Assembly: GCF_003432075.1 (NCBI RefSeq)
Contig: NZ_QWBU01000004.1
Location: forward strand, 372,001-436,000
DNA length: 64,000 nucleotides
Source: Shinella sp. WSJ-2
GTDB lineage: Bacteria > Pseudomonadota > Alphaproteobacteria > Rhizobiales > Rhizobiaceae
Direction: 5' to 3'
The position numbers and the translations under genes were made by a program. Below are positions 7,483 through 15,413 of the stretch, in pieces. Numbering within the stretch: the first letter of the stretch is position 1; each line of letters starts with the position of its first letter. The notes under the pieces were generated by a model. The model was not told the DNA's origin and did not search any database. It was given only the letters and a program-made list of their open reading frames with translations.

Positions 7483-8445
7483 ATGCACGGCAATGGAAGG
7501 CAGACGCGAACAATGAGCCCCGAGCCGAAACGCCCCAATTTCCGCCATGTCGAATTGGCGCAAAAAATACTGGATGTCGCCGGCGAGCGCGGCATGGCAC
7601 CGGGGGAACGGCTGGCGGAGCAGGCGCTGGCCTCGCTCTGCAAAGTCTCGAGAACGCCGATCCGCAAGGCTTTGCAGATACTTGCCGAGCGCGACATGGT
7701 AACCTCGGATAGTGAGGGTGGCTATCTCCTGGCGGTCGATCCGGCCGCGACAGCGCGGCTCGAAGACATCACGGACGGCGACGGCGACAGCGAAATCTAT
7801 GCGGCGATCCTGCGCGACCTCGCCGCCGGGCGTATTGCCGAAAACCAGACCGTTGCCGCGCTCCAGCGCCGCTATAACGTCTCGCGCCAGACGGTACAAA
7901 ATGCCCTGATGAAACTGGCGGAGGAAAACCTCGCCGAACGCGGCGCCGGCCAGCAATGGTTGCTGAAGCATTTTGCCATCAGCGGTGATGCGGCGGCGAA
8001 GAGCTACGAATTCCGTCTCGCGACGGAGCCTTTGGCGCTGACTTTACCGGATTTCAAGCGTGACATGCCGGCGATGACGGCGCTGCGCCAGTCCATGCTG
8101 ATCCTGCGCGGCATGAACGAGACCAATTTCGACCGCAAGCTCTTCGACCGGACGGACTACGATTTCCACCTGCTGATCGCCCGCTCCTGCGGCAATCCCT
8201 TCATGGCGGAAGCGCTCGCCAACCACCACCGCCGCCGCCGCGCCAGCCCACCGGCCGGCCACGTCAACGCTTACAGGCTGATGCAGTCGAACCTCGAACA
8301 TATCCAGATCCTCGAGCAGATCGAGCGCGGCCAGATGGAGCTTGCCGCCGATCTGATGCGTGTGCATATACAGCTTTCCCAATCGCAGCGCCCCCGGCTC
8401 GCCGGCCGCGGCGTCCCCCCCGCCTTCAAGCTTGTCGTGCGTTAG
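7483..8445 (+). CDS. GntR-family transcriptional regulator with two winged-helix domains and an FCD-like C-terminus
   Basis: A 320-residue cytoplasmic DNA-binding protein. Two GntR-like winged helices occur in tandem: the first about residues 20-75 (LAEQALASLCKVSRTPIRKALQILAERDMV), the second about residues 100-160 (AALQRRYNVSRQTVQNALMKLAEENL). The C-terminal part resembles an FCD ligand domain (DRTDYDFHLLIARSCGNPFM, then EHIQILEQIERGQMELAADLM). The ATG is preceded by AAAGGG; a GTG 48 bases upstream and an ATG 30 bases downstream are alternatives. It is divergent from the importer operon and 6 bases ahead of the second glycosyltransferase, so it probably controls both units in response to a small molecule. 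Confidence 0.82.
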   Translation: MHGNGRQTRTMSPEPKRPNFRHVELAQKILDVAGERGMAPGERLAEQALASLCKVSRTPIRKALQILAERDMVTSDSEGGYLLAVDPAATARLEDITDGDGDSEIYAAILRDLAAGRIAENQTVAALQRRYNVSRQTVQNALMKLAEENLAERGAGQQWLLKHFAISGDAAAKSYEFRLATEPLALTLPDFKRDMPAMTALRQSMLILRGMNETNFDRKLFDRTDYDFHLLIARSCGNPFMAEALANHHRRRRASPPAGHVNAYRLMQSNLEHIQILEQIERGQMELAADLMRVHIQLSQSQRPRLAGRGVPPAFKLVVR

Positions 8446-8451
8446 TCCTCC

Positions 8452-9750
8452 ATGGCGCCAGCAAAGACCATCGCCCTCTTCCCGGAAGCGAGCTACGGCG
8501 CCGCCCTCAACTGCGTCGGCATCGCCCAGGAATTGCGGCGCATGGGCCATCGCCCGGTCTTCCTCTGTCATCCGGGCTTTTCCGGCGTCTTTGCCGAATA
8601 CGGTTTTGCCGAATATCAATTGACCGAAGCGGACGCCGCACCGACGGATTGGACCGATTTCATCGAACGCCACCAGGACGCCTTCCGCCAGACGCCGCTC
8701 GACCAGATCGAAAGCTATGTCGGCCCGACCTGGGAAGCGATCGTCGATACCGCGATGCGGGTGGAAGAGCCGCTGCGCCAGCTTCTGGCCCGGCTGAAGC
8801 CGGATGCGATCGTGCTCGACAACGTCGTGATGTTCCCGGCCATCGCCAATGCCGGCGTGCCCTGGATCCGCGTCGTCTCCTGCGCCGAAACGGAAATTCC
8901 AGACGAGACCATCCCGCCCTATCTCTCCGGCTGCGGCGACAACGAACGCGAGGCCTGGACCATATTTGCCAGCCGCTACGAAAAGACCGTCGCCCCTGCC
9001 CACAGACGCTTTTCCGCCTTCCTGGCCGAATGCGGCCTCAAGGCTCCGGCGGCTCCGACATTCCTCGATCTCTCCCCGTGGCTGAACCTGCTGCTGGCGC
9101 CCGAGATCATCCGCCATGCGCGCCGCGCGCCGCTCGATACGCAAAACGTCGTTTTCCTCGATGGCTGCGTGCGCCACGAGGCGCCCTATACGCCGCCGCG
9201 TTTCGCCAGCCACAACGATGCCCCGCTCGTGCTGACGAGCTTCGGCTCGCTCGGTGCCATGGATGTGGCGATGACGAAGCGCATGATCGCCGTCTTCGCG
9301 ACGCTGCCCTATCGCTTCCTCGTCAATGCCGGGCACTGGCGCGAGGATTATCGCGACGTGCCCGACAATGTTTTCATCGACAGCTGGTTCCCGCAGCCCT
9401 CCGTGGTCGGGCAGGCGAGCCTGTTCATCCATCATGGCGGCAACAACTCCTTCTGCGAGGCGCTCTATTACGGCGTGCCGTCGCTCGTCATGCCCTATTG
9501 CTGGGATGGCCACGACAATGCGGCGCGCGCCGCCGAAACCGGCGTCGGCCGCCGCCTCGACCGCTATGACTGGAGCGATGCCGACCTCACGGCCGCAATA
9601 GAAGGTCTGCTCGGCGATCAGGCCATGCACAAGCGCCTGAAGGCGAATGCGGCAAAAATGCATAAGGCGGCGGGCGTCGCCCGCGCTGCGGAGGAAATCG
9701 TCAGGGTGCTGAGCGAGACCCCGATCCGGCAGAGAGACCGGAATGCGTGA
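8452..9750 (+). CDS. UDP-sugar-type glycosyltransferase (MGT/UGT-like), copy 2
   Basis: A 432-residue paralogue of the glycosyltransferase at 2134-3426. Shared blocks include KTIA-FPEA at the N-terminus, PPYLSGCGDNE (PPHLSGCGEKD in copy 1), DSWFPQPSV, HHGGNNSF-E and MPYCWDGHDNAARAAETGVG-RYDWSDADL. It starts 6 bases after the regulator stop with only a weak ribosome binding site, so it is likely translated by coupling. The predicted role is cytoplasmic transfer of a sugar from an NDP-sugar to a small acceptor. Two diverged copies on either side of one regulator suggest either two acceptors or two sugar steps in one pathway; this is inference. Confidence 0.88.
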   Translation: MAPAKTIALFPEASYGAALNCVGIAQELRRMGHRPVFLCHPGFSGVFAEYGFAEYQLTEADAAPTDWTDFIERHQDAFRQTPLDQIESYVGPTWEAIVDTAMRVEEPLRQLLARLKPDAIVLDNVVMFPAIANAGVPWIRVVSCAETEIPDETIPPYLSGCGDNEREAWTIFASRYEKTVAPAHRRFSAFLAECGLKAPAAPTFLDLSPWLNLLLAPEIIRHARRAPLDTQNVVFLDGCVRHEAPYTPPRFASHNDAPLVLTSFGSLGAMDVAMTKRMIAVFATLPYRFLVNAGHWREDYRDVPDNVFIDSWFPQPSVVGQASLFIHHGGNNSFCEALYYGVPSLVMPYCWDGHDNAARAAETGVGRRLDRYDWSDADLTAAIEGLLGDQAMHKRLKANAAKMHKAAGVARAAEEIVRVLSETPIRQRDRNA

Positions 9751-10105
9751 TCAGCTCTCCATCGAGAGGGCCTGCTGTCGCCGGTCAAGAGGAGCACGTT
9801 CAAGGTAGTCGCACCCGCCGCCGAAAGAGACTGTGCACCACGCGCCGGCCGGGAGCGTGTAAAAATGCTGCACCGCATTTCCGAGATCACCCCTGCGCGC
9901 AAAGCCGGCGGGCGCTTTGTCCTTCGCGGGTTGCGACGCCATGCGTTCTGGGCCATAAAACGCTCCCCACCTGTCGAAGGCCAGCCGTCATCATGAGTGT
10001 TGCGGGCCGTGCGTGATCTCTCACGCCACGGCAAATCCCCCCGCGCTCCGGTCTGGCCCCGGCATGGGAAACGACAATGCGGACCGACAAAAAGGAGAAC
10101 GCATC
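9751..10105. other. 355-base intergenic region; one short minus-strand frame of doubtful status
   Basis: The gap between the second glycosyltransferase and the AGE epimerase holds no convincing gene. A 63-codon frame on the minus strand (9751-9942), containing NAVQHFYTLPAGAWCTVSFGGGCDYLE, has a protein-like composition but no ribosome binding site at its ATG and no family I recognise. The promoter of the epimerase should lie at the right end; I see no strong -35/-10 pair and no terminator-like hairpin with a T run. Confidence 0.4.
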
Positions 10106-11338
10106 ATGGGACACCTTGGCACGGCCTGGCGCAAGCGCGACTACCATCGTCAATGGCTCTGGCGGGAAGCAAACCGCCTGTTCGATTTCTTCCAGAACCG
10201 GGCCTTCAACCCGCTCGGCGGCTTCCACGAACTCGATGTGGAGGGACGGCCGATCAATGCCGGCAATCCGATCCGCGGCATCCATTCCACCGCACGCATG
10301 GTGCATTGCTTTGCGATCGGCAGCCTGCTCGGCCGGCCGGGTTCCGACGATATCGTCGATCACGGCATGAAATATCTCTGGGAAAAGCACCGCGACCACG
10401 AGCGCGGCGGCTACCACTGGTCGCTCGACAATTCCGGCCTGCTCGATGCGAGCAAGCAGGGCTATGGCCACGCTTTCGTGCTGCTGGCCTCTTCCAGCGC
10501 CAAGCTCGCCGGCCACCCCGATGCCGATCGGATGATCGCGGACGTTACCGACGTGCTGGAAAACCGTTTCTGGGAAGCCAAGCACGGTGCCATCGCCGAG
10601 GAATTCGAGGCGGACTGGTCGCCGGTTCCCGGCTATCGCGGCCAGAACTCCAACATGCACCTGACCGAAGCCCTGATGGCCGCCTTCGAGGCAACCGGCG
10701 AGAAAAGCTATCTCGACAAGGCGGAAAGCATCGCCGACCTCATCATCCGCCGCCGCGCGGGTGAAAACGGTTTCCGCGTGCCCGAGCATTTCGACGAAAA
10801 CTGGGTGCTCGACAAGGACTATCGCGGCAACGAGATGTTCCGCCCCTCCGGCACCACGCCGGGGCACTGGCTGGAATGGGCCCGTCTCATCCTCCAGCTC
10901 TACGCGCTCGGCGGCAAAAAGCATGACTGGATGCCGGAGGCGGCCAAGGCGCTCTTTGCGCAGTCCATCGCGCTCGGCTGGGATAACGAAAAAGGCGGCT
11001 TCTTCTACACGCTCGACTGGAACGACGAACCCGCCAAGCGCAACAAGCTGTGGTGGCCGATGGCCGAAGGCGTGGGTGCGGCGGCGTTCCTTGCCGAACA
11101 TCTGCCGAGCGATTTCCACGAGACCTGGTATCGCAAGATCTGGGACGGCATTTCCCGCCATTTCCTCGATCAGGACCGCGGCGGCTGGCATGAGGAACTG
11201 ACGGAAGACCTCGTGCCGAGCTATACCCTTTTCGCCGGCAAGGGCGACATCTATCATGCATTGCAAGCCTGCCTGATCCCGCTCTATCCGGCAACGGGCA
11301 GCGTGACCAAGGGCATCATCGAATCCGGCGGCCGCTAG
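10106..11338 (+). CDS. AGE-family sugar epimerase/isomerase (N-acylglucosamine 2-epimerase superfamily)
   Basis: A 410-residue soluble enzyme of the (alpha/alpha)6-barrel AGE superfamily, which interconverts aldoses and ketoses or C2 epimers (mannose isomerase, sulfoquinovose isomerase and N-acylglucosamine epimerase are members). Family landmarks are TARMVHCFAIGSLLG, YGHAFVLLASSS, NSNMHLTEALMAAFEATG, GTTPGHWLEWARLI and the late segment GGWHEELTEDL. The ATG has a strong AAAGGAGAA site 7 bases upstream. The length fits the mannose-isomerase-type subgroup. It may belong functionally with the adjacent glycosyltransferase but has its own 355-base upstream gap. Confidence 0.9.
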   Translation: MGHLGTAWRKRDYHRQWLWREANRLFDFFQNRAFNPLGGFHELDVEGRPINAGNPIRGIHSTARMVHCFAIGSLLGRPGSDDIVDHGMKYLWEKHRDHERGGYHWSLDNSGLLDASKQGYGHAFVLLASSSAKLAGHPDADRMIADVTDVLENRFWEAKHGAIAEEFEADWSPVPGYRGQNSNMHLTEALMAAFEATGEKSYLDKAESIADLIIRRRAGENGFRVPEHFDENWVLDKDYRGNEMFRPSGTTPGHWLEWARLILQLYALGGKKHDWMPEAAKALFAQSIALGWDNEKGGFFYTLDWNDEPAKRNKLWWPMAEGVGAAAFLAEHLPSDFHETWYRKIWDGISRHFLDQDRGGWHEELTEDLVPSYTLFAGKGDIYHALQACLIPLYPATGSVTKGIIESGGR

Positions 11339-11371
11339 GCCGCCTCTTTCTGCCGGGTAAGCGGGAGAGAC

Positions 11372-11779
11372 ATGATCGACGTACCGGAGCAGATCTCGAC
11401 CGCCTGGATCGCCGCCGCCTCGGTGGCGTTCCTCATCAAGCATTTCCTGGCGGATTTTCTGCTGCAGACTGACTGGATGGCGACAGGCAAGGACCGGCCG
11501 AAAGGCTGGCTCCTGCCGCTTGCCGCCCATGCCGGCGTGCATGGCGCGATGACGGCGGCGCTTTTCCTCGCCGTCGCACCGCCGCTGGCCTGGCTCGGCC
11601 TCGCCGACATGCTAGTCCATGGCATCATCGATCGCCTCAAAAGCATTTCAACGCGCCGGAGCGCACTGACGCCTCGCCAAACAGCCTTCTGGTGGCTGTT
11701 CGGCCTTGACCAGAGCCTGCATCATCTCACGCATATCGTCCTTGCGATCGTGCTCGCCGCAGCCGGCGCCGTCGCTTAA
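11372..11779 (+). CDS. DUF3307 membrane protein
   Basis: A 135-residue protein with three to four hydrophobic segments and the DUF3307 hallmark FLADFLLQTDWMATGKDRPKGWLLPLAAHAGVHG near residues 25-60. The histidines in AHAGVHG, DMLVHGIIDRLK and QSLHHLTHI may be membrane-embedded or metal-binding, but the function of the family is not established. GGGAG precedes the ATG. It follows the AGE epimerase by 33 bases on the same strand and its stop overlaps the stop of the convergent gene by 3 bases. Confidence 0.8.
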   Translation: MIDVPEQISTAWIAAASVAFLIKHFLADFLLQTDWMATGKDRPKGWLLPLAAHAGVHGAMTAALFLAVAPPLAWLGLADMLVHGIIDRLKSISTRRSALTPRQTAFWWLFGLDQSLHHLTHIVLAIVLAAAGAVA

Positions 11780-12648
11780 TCCAACGCCTCGCGCAGCAGG
11801 AGATCGGTCAGCGCGAACTGGTCGGCAAACCAGCGATCGGCCGCATGCCACATCAGCGGCGTCAGCTTGATATCATGACCGCCACGCGCATCCGTCTCGA
11901 CAAGTCCGCCATCGCGCGCCGCCTCGACGATCCGGCGCACATGGGTGCGCGAAACGCCCGTTTGGGTCGCCAGCCGCTGATAGCCGGTCGTCACGACAAA
12001 ACCGTCATTTTCTTGCGCACCGCGCAGCAGCAGCAGCATGATCATATAGCCGCAGTCATGCGCAAAAAACGGCGCCAACGGCAAGTGCCGGCGGATGAGG
12101 CGGCTGATATCGGGTAGATGCGAGAGCGTCGCGCGGCGCATCCCCTTGTGCAGAGCCGCATCCGGCGATCCCCTGCACCCTTCGGTGGGTGACAGGCCGA
12201 ACAACGAGATACCGTTCAGAAGAAGGCCGAGCACCCTCGCATCGCGCGCAAGAAGCGCGCTGCTCGGCACGAGCAGGCGCACGCGCCGGTCGGAGGCATG
12301 GGGTTGCTGGGAGAGAAAGCCATATTTGCGCAGGTACGAGACCTGGGCCTCGACGCGGTTGCGGCTGGCGATGCCGAGGTCCGTCACCTCCCGCTGAAGC
12401 CGGCCGAGCGTCAGCCAGGTAGCGGGCTGCGTGATGTCCTGTGCGGCATGGAGCGCCAGCACCGCGAGGTAGCATAAAAATCGCCCCTCCTCGAGGATCA
12501 GCCGATTGAAGAGATGATTTCCCTCGTAAAGCGCGAGCTTGCCGGCAATCAGCCCATCGCGGGCCTCGGCAAAGCCAGGCGCGCTCAAGAACTGATAGGA
12601 CGGCACGCGAAATGCGACCGAACAATCGTCGAATGTGACCTGATCCAT
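11776..12648 (-). CDS. Tandem winged-helix protein, probable transcriptional regulator, family not recognised
   Basis: A 290-residue soluble protein with two winged-helix-like regions. One is at about residues 90-140 (LGRLQREVTDLGIASRNRVEAQVSYLRKYGFLSQQ plus a basic wing DRRVRLL). The second is near the C-terminus (YQRLATQTGVSRTHVRRIVEAARDGGLVET plus a wing DARGGHDIKL). The middle is hydrophobic and without known motifs. I start at the ATG 10 bases after GGGGA; a longer frame begins 36 bases upstream without a site. No partner is obvious: the neighbours are convergent DUF3307 and a divergent AraC regulator. The fold call rests on helix pattern only. Confidence 0.6.
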   Translation of the reverse strand: MDQVTFDDCSVAFRVPSYQFLSAPGFAEARDGLIAGKLALYEGNHLFNRLILEEGRFLCYLAVLALHAAQDITQPATWLTLGRLQREVTDLGIASRNRVEAQVSYLRKYGFLSQQPHASDRRVRLLVPSSALLARDARVLGLLLNGISLFGLSPTEGCRGSPDAALHKGMRRATLSHLPDISRLIRRHLPLAPFFAHDCGYMIMLLLLRGAQENDGFVVTTGYQRLATQTGVSRTHVRRIVEAARDGGLVETDARGGHDIKLTPLMWHAADRWFADQFALTDLLLREALD

Positions 12649-12910
12649 GCCTATTCCCCAATATGAACCGGCGCGATGTTCCATTTCGGCGCGCCCGCGC
12701 GCCTGATGGACCCATTATTTTCCATGGGGTTCGAGCAAGAGCGACCTGTCAATCGCGGCAATTGTCAGACCACGCGATATGAGACGTAGCGACAAAAGAA
12801 TGATACGCAGTGCAAAACCATTAAATCCTATAGCCTTTCACCTTTTGAGGAACCTTCGTCCGCTCTGTGGACTTGAGAGGTATGCCAGAAATTAACAATC
12901 GTGAGTCGCA

Positions 12911-13960
12911 ATGAGTTCTGCCGACAAGCTGCTCTCCAACTCCGTAACCGCTGAGGCCGGCGCGGATGTTCGTCGATCAAGTCAGCTCTTCGCCGAAACG
13001 CTCGATCCGGTGTTCCGCACGACCTTGCTGACACCAGAGCGGCTGGACGATTTCCATGCCGAGCTTTCGACATACTTCATGGGGCCAGCGCTGTTTTTCG
13101 TCGCCGACATGACCGGCACGACCTACGCATTCTCGCGGGACATGCGCCGGATCGCCCGCACAGGGCTCGACCTGATTTTCGTGCAGGTGACACTCGACGG
13201 CAGCGACCTGCGAACCGTCAACGGCGAGACGATCCTGGTCGAAGCCGGAGACATCTCGCTTTTCGACCTGTCTCGTCCCATGCAAGCGGAGACCCGGCAT
13301 TGCCGCAACCTGACGCTCGTCCTTCCACGCCACATGCTGTTCAGCAAGGACGTTCAGAACGATGCTCTGCACGGTCTCGTGCTGAAACGCTCGACCAGCA
13401 CGGGCCGGCTGATCGGCAGCCATCTTCGCGCGCTCTTCGACGATCTCTCCGACATCACGCAGGCGGAGGCGCCAGCGATCGTCGCCGCGACGGCAAACCT
13501 CGTTACCAACTTGGTCGGGCCGCAGGTCAGCAACCGCAACCCGCCCGCCCCAACCGTGCGGGGCGCTGTCATCATGGAGGTCCGGCGCTATATCGAGCAG
13601 AACATGGCCCAGCAGGATCTCGGTCCAGACCATCTCTGCAAGATGTTCGGCCTGTCGCGCGCTACGCTCTATCGGCTTTTCGAGCCGGTCGGCGGCGTGA
13701 CGGACTATATCCGCACGCGCCGTTTGCGCGCCGCCTTTGATATGTTGACGAATGACGGCAAGCGCACGGTGGGCGAGGTCGCCTATGCCTGCGGTTTTCC
13801 TGACATTTCCACCTTCTCCCGCGCCTTCCGCCACCAGTTCGGCATGAGCCCGAGCGAGGTGCGCGACATGGGGGACCGCGGCCCGCGCGCGCTGACTGCT
13901 ACCGAGCGGCAGACCGCCGCCTCGGTACACGACTGGCTGCGCATCGTGGGGTCCCTATAA
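12911..13960 (+). CDS. AraC-family transcriptional regulator
   Basis: A 349-residue regulator. Residues about 25-200 match the AraC-binding-like N-terminal domain seen in FeaR/NdhR-type proteins (TGLDLIFVQVTLDGSDL, VEAGDISLFDLSRPM). The C-terminal 100 residues are a double helix-turn-helix (LCKMFGLSRATLYRLFEPVGGVTDYIRTRRL and VGEVAYACGFPDISTFSRAFRHQFGMSPSEVR). It sits 79 bases upstream of the aminotransferase operon on the same strand and is the obvious candidate regulator of it. The 262-base gap on its left, shared with the divergent tandem winged-helix gene, is AT-richer and should hold both promoters. Confidence 0.9.
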   Translation: MSSADKLLSNSVTAEAGADVRRSSQLFAETLDPVFRTTLLTPERLDDFHAELSTYFMGPALFFVADMTGTTYAFSRDMRRIARTGLDLIFVQVTLDGSDLRTVNGETILVEAGDISLFDLSRPMQAETRHCRNLTLVLPRHMLFSKDVQNDALHGLVLKRSTSTGRLIGSHLRALFDDLSDITQAEAPAIVAATANLVTNLVGPQVSNRNPPAPTVRGAVIMEVRRYIEQNMAQQDLGPDHLCKMFGLSRATLYRLFEPVGGVTDYIRTRRLRAAFDMLTNDGKRTVGEVAYACGFPDISTFSRAFRHQFGMSPSEVRDMGDRGPRALTATERQTAASVHDWLRIVGSL

Positions 13961-13972
13961 GCATCTTGCCGT

Positions 13973-14011
13973 TTGACAGCTGACATCACATCAAACAATA
14001 TGTGATCACAT
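13973..14011 (+). promoter_or_regulatory. Candidate promoter and AraC-type operator of the polyamine operon
   Basis: TTGACA (13973-13978) stands 17 bases upstream of CAATAT (13996-14001), a plausible -35/-10 pair. The same stretch holds three copies of one 7-base half-site: ATCACAT at 13985-13991, its reverse complement ATGTGAT at 14000-14006, and ATCACAT again at 14005-14011. The two direct copies are exactly 20 bases apart, the spacing AraC proteins prefer, and the last two copies form the perfect palindrome TGTGATCACA (14001-14010). The adjacent AraC gene makes it the likely binder; a GntR- or CRP-type protein is also possible. Confidence 0.5.
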
Positions 14012-14039
14012 TTCTTGTATGAACCAGCTGGAGATCGGG

Positions 14040-15413
14040 ATGGAGAGGGCGAACCTGGAGGCGCGTGCCCACGCGCTTGTCGAGGCGGAAGCGGAAATTT
14101 TTCGCGCGAAGCGGCCGCGTTGCGCGGCGGCGCATGATGAGGCAACATCCGGTTTCTTCGACGGCGTGCCGCAGCACTGGATGCTCGATTGGCCAACGCC
14201 CTTCCCGCTCGTCGTCGATCAGGCGAGCGGCGTGGAGCTCGTCGATCTCGACGGCAATCGCATCGTCGATGTCTGCCTTGGCGATACCGGCGCCATGTTC
14301 GGCCATGGGCCGGCGCCAGTGCTCGACGCGCTGAAGAACGCCGGCACGCGCGGCCTGACCACCATGCTGCCCTCCTCGGATGCCCAGATCGTCGGCCGCT
14401 TGCTGGTCGAGCGCTTCGGCCTGCCGCGCTGGCAGCTGGGCGCCACGGCCAGTGATGCCAACCGTTTCGCCATTCGCGTCGCCCGCGCCGTCACCGGTCG
14501 CGCCAAGCTTCTGGTCTTCGACGGCTGCTACCATGGCGCCGTGGATGATACGCTGGTCGATCTCGTCGACGGCAAGACCATTTCGCGCCGCAACCTGCTC
14601 GGCCAGGTGCGCGACCTCGGCGAACTCACCGTCTCCATTCCCTTCAACAACGAAGCCGCGCTGGAAAAGGCGCTCGCCGGCAACGACATCGCCTGCGTGC
14701 TCGCCGAACCGGTCATGACCAATTGCGGCATGATCCCGCCCGCCCCCGGCTTTCACGATGCGCTGCGCCGCCTGACCCGCGCCGCCGGCACGCTGCTCCT
14801 GATCGACGAAACGCACACGATCTCCACCGGCCTTGGCGGCTATTCGATGGTGCATGGGCTGGAGCCCGACCTCGTCGTCATGGGCAAGCCGATCGGCGGC
14901 GGCGTGCCCGTCAGCGTCTGGGGCATGACCCAGGCGATTTCCGACAAGCTGCACTTCATCCGCCGCGAGCAGAGCGGCCACGGCCATTCCGGCATCGGCA
15001 CGACGCTGTCCGGCAGCGCGCTCCAGCTCGCCTGCCTGCGCGCCTGCCTCGAGCACGTCATGACCGAGGACGCCTATCGCAAGATGCAGGCCAATGCCGA
15101 CCGCATCGAAGCAGGTTTCAAGGCTGCGATTTCCGCCGCCGGTCTCGACTGGACGGTTTCGCGCGTCGGCGCGCGGCTGGAGGTCGTCTTCTCGCCCGTC
15201 CCGGTCACCAACGCCGCCGAGGCCCGCGCCGCCGCTTCCGATGTGATCGAGGCCGCGCTGCATCTCTCCATGCTGAACCTCGGCTATCTCCTGACGCCGT
15301 TCCACAACATGGTACTGGTCAGCCCCGCTTTGTCGCAGGAGCAGGCCGACGGGCTCGTCGAGGCCTTCGCAACCGTGCTCGGCCGCCTGGCGGAACGGAG
15401 GGCCGCCGCGTGA
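14040..15413 (+). CDS. Class III (PLP-dependent) aminotransferase, GSA/omega-transaminase type
   Basis: A 457-residue aminotransferase of fold type I. The PLP-binding aspartate is in LLLIDETHTIS and the Schiff-base lysine is K283 in VVMGKPIGGGVP. The N-terminal part has VDLDGNRIVDVCLGDTGAMFGHGP, the pattern of glutamate-1-semialdehyde aminomutase-like enzymes. I start at the ATG with GGAG 6 bases upstream; an ATG 21 bases earlier has no site. The GTGA overlap with the next gene couples it to the glutamine-synthetase-like ligase. With the acetylpolyamine amidohydrolase downstream, a polyamine or diamine is the likely amino donor. It is not a classical PuuE or SpuC by context alone. Confidence 0.88.
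   Translation: MERANLEARAHALVEAEAEIFRAKRPRCAAAHDEATSGFFDGVPQHWMLDWPTPFPLVVDQASGVELVDLDGNRIVDVCLGDTGAMFGHGPAPVLDALKNAGTRGLTTMLPSSDAQIVGRLLVERFGLPRWQLGATASDANRFAIRVARAVTGRAKLLVFDGCYHGAVDDTLVDLVDGKTISRRNLLGQVRDLGELTVSIPFNNEAALEKALAGNDIACVLAEPVMTNCGMIPPAPGFHDALRRLTRAAGTLLLIDETHTISTGLGGYSMVHGLEPDLVVMGKPIGGGVPVSVWGMTQAISDKLHFIRREQSGHGHSGIGTTLSGSALQLACLRACLEHVMTEDAYRKMQANADRIEAGFKAAISAAGLDWTVSRVGARLEVVFSPVPVTNAAEARAAASDVIEAALHLSMLNLGYLLTPFHNMVLVSPALSQEQADGLVEAFATVLGRLAERRAAA

Noticed and set aside
8044-9663. A 539-codon minus-strand frame opposite the second glycosyltransferase
   Set aside because: The plus strand has clear glycosyltransferase motifs and the antisense product matches nothing I recognise.
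9618-10034. A 138-codon minus-strand frame reaching into the second glycosyltransferase
   Set aside because: It overlaps a confident gene on the other strand and has Arg/Ser/Ala-rich shadow composition, although GGGGAG precedes one internal ATG.
14723-15409. A long N-terminal extension of the glutamine-synthetase-like gene
   Set aside because: It lies in another frame of the aminotransferase gene, is Arg-rich, and a GTG with GGAGG at 15410 gives the normal family start.
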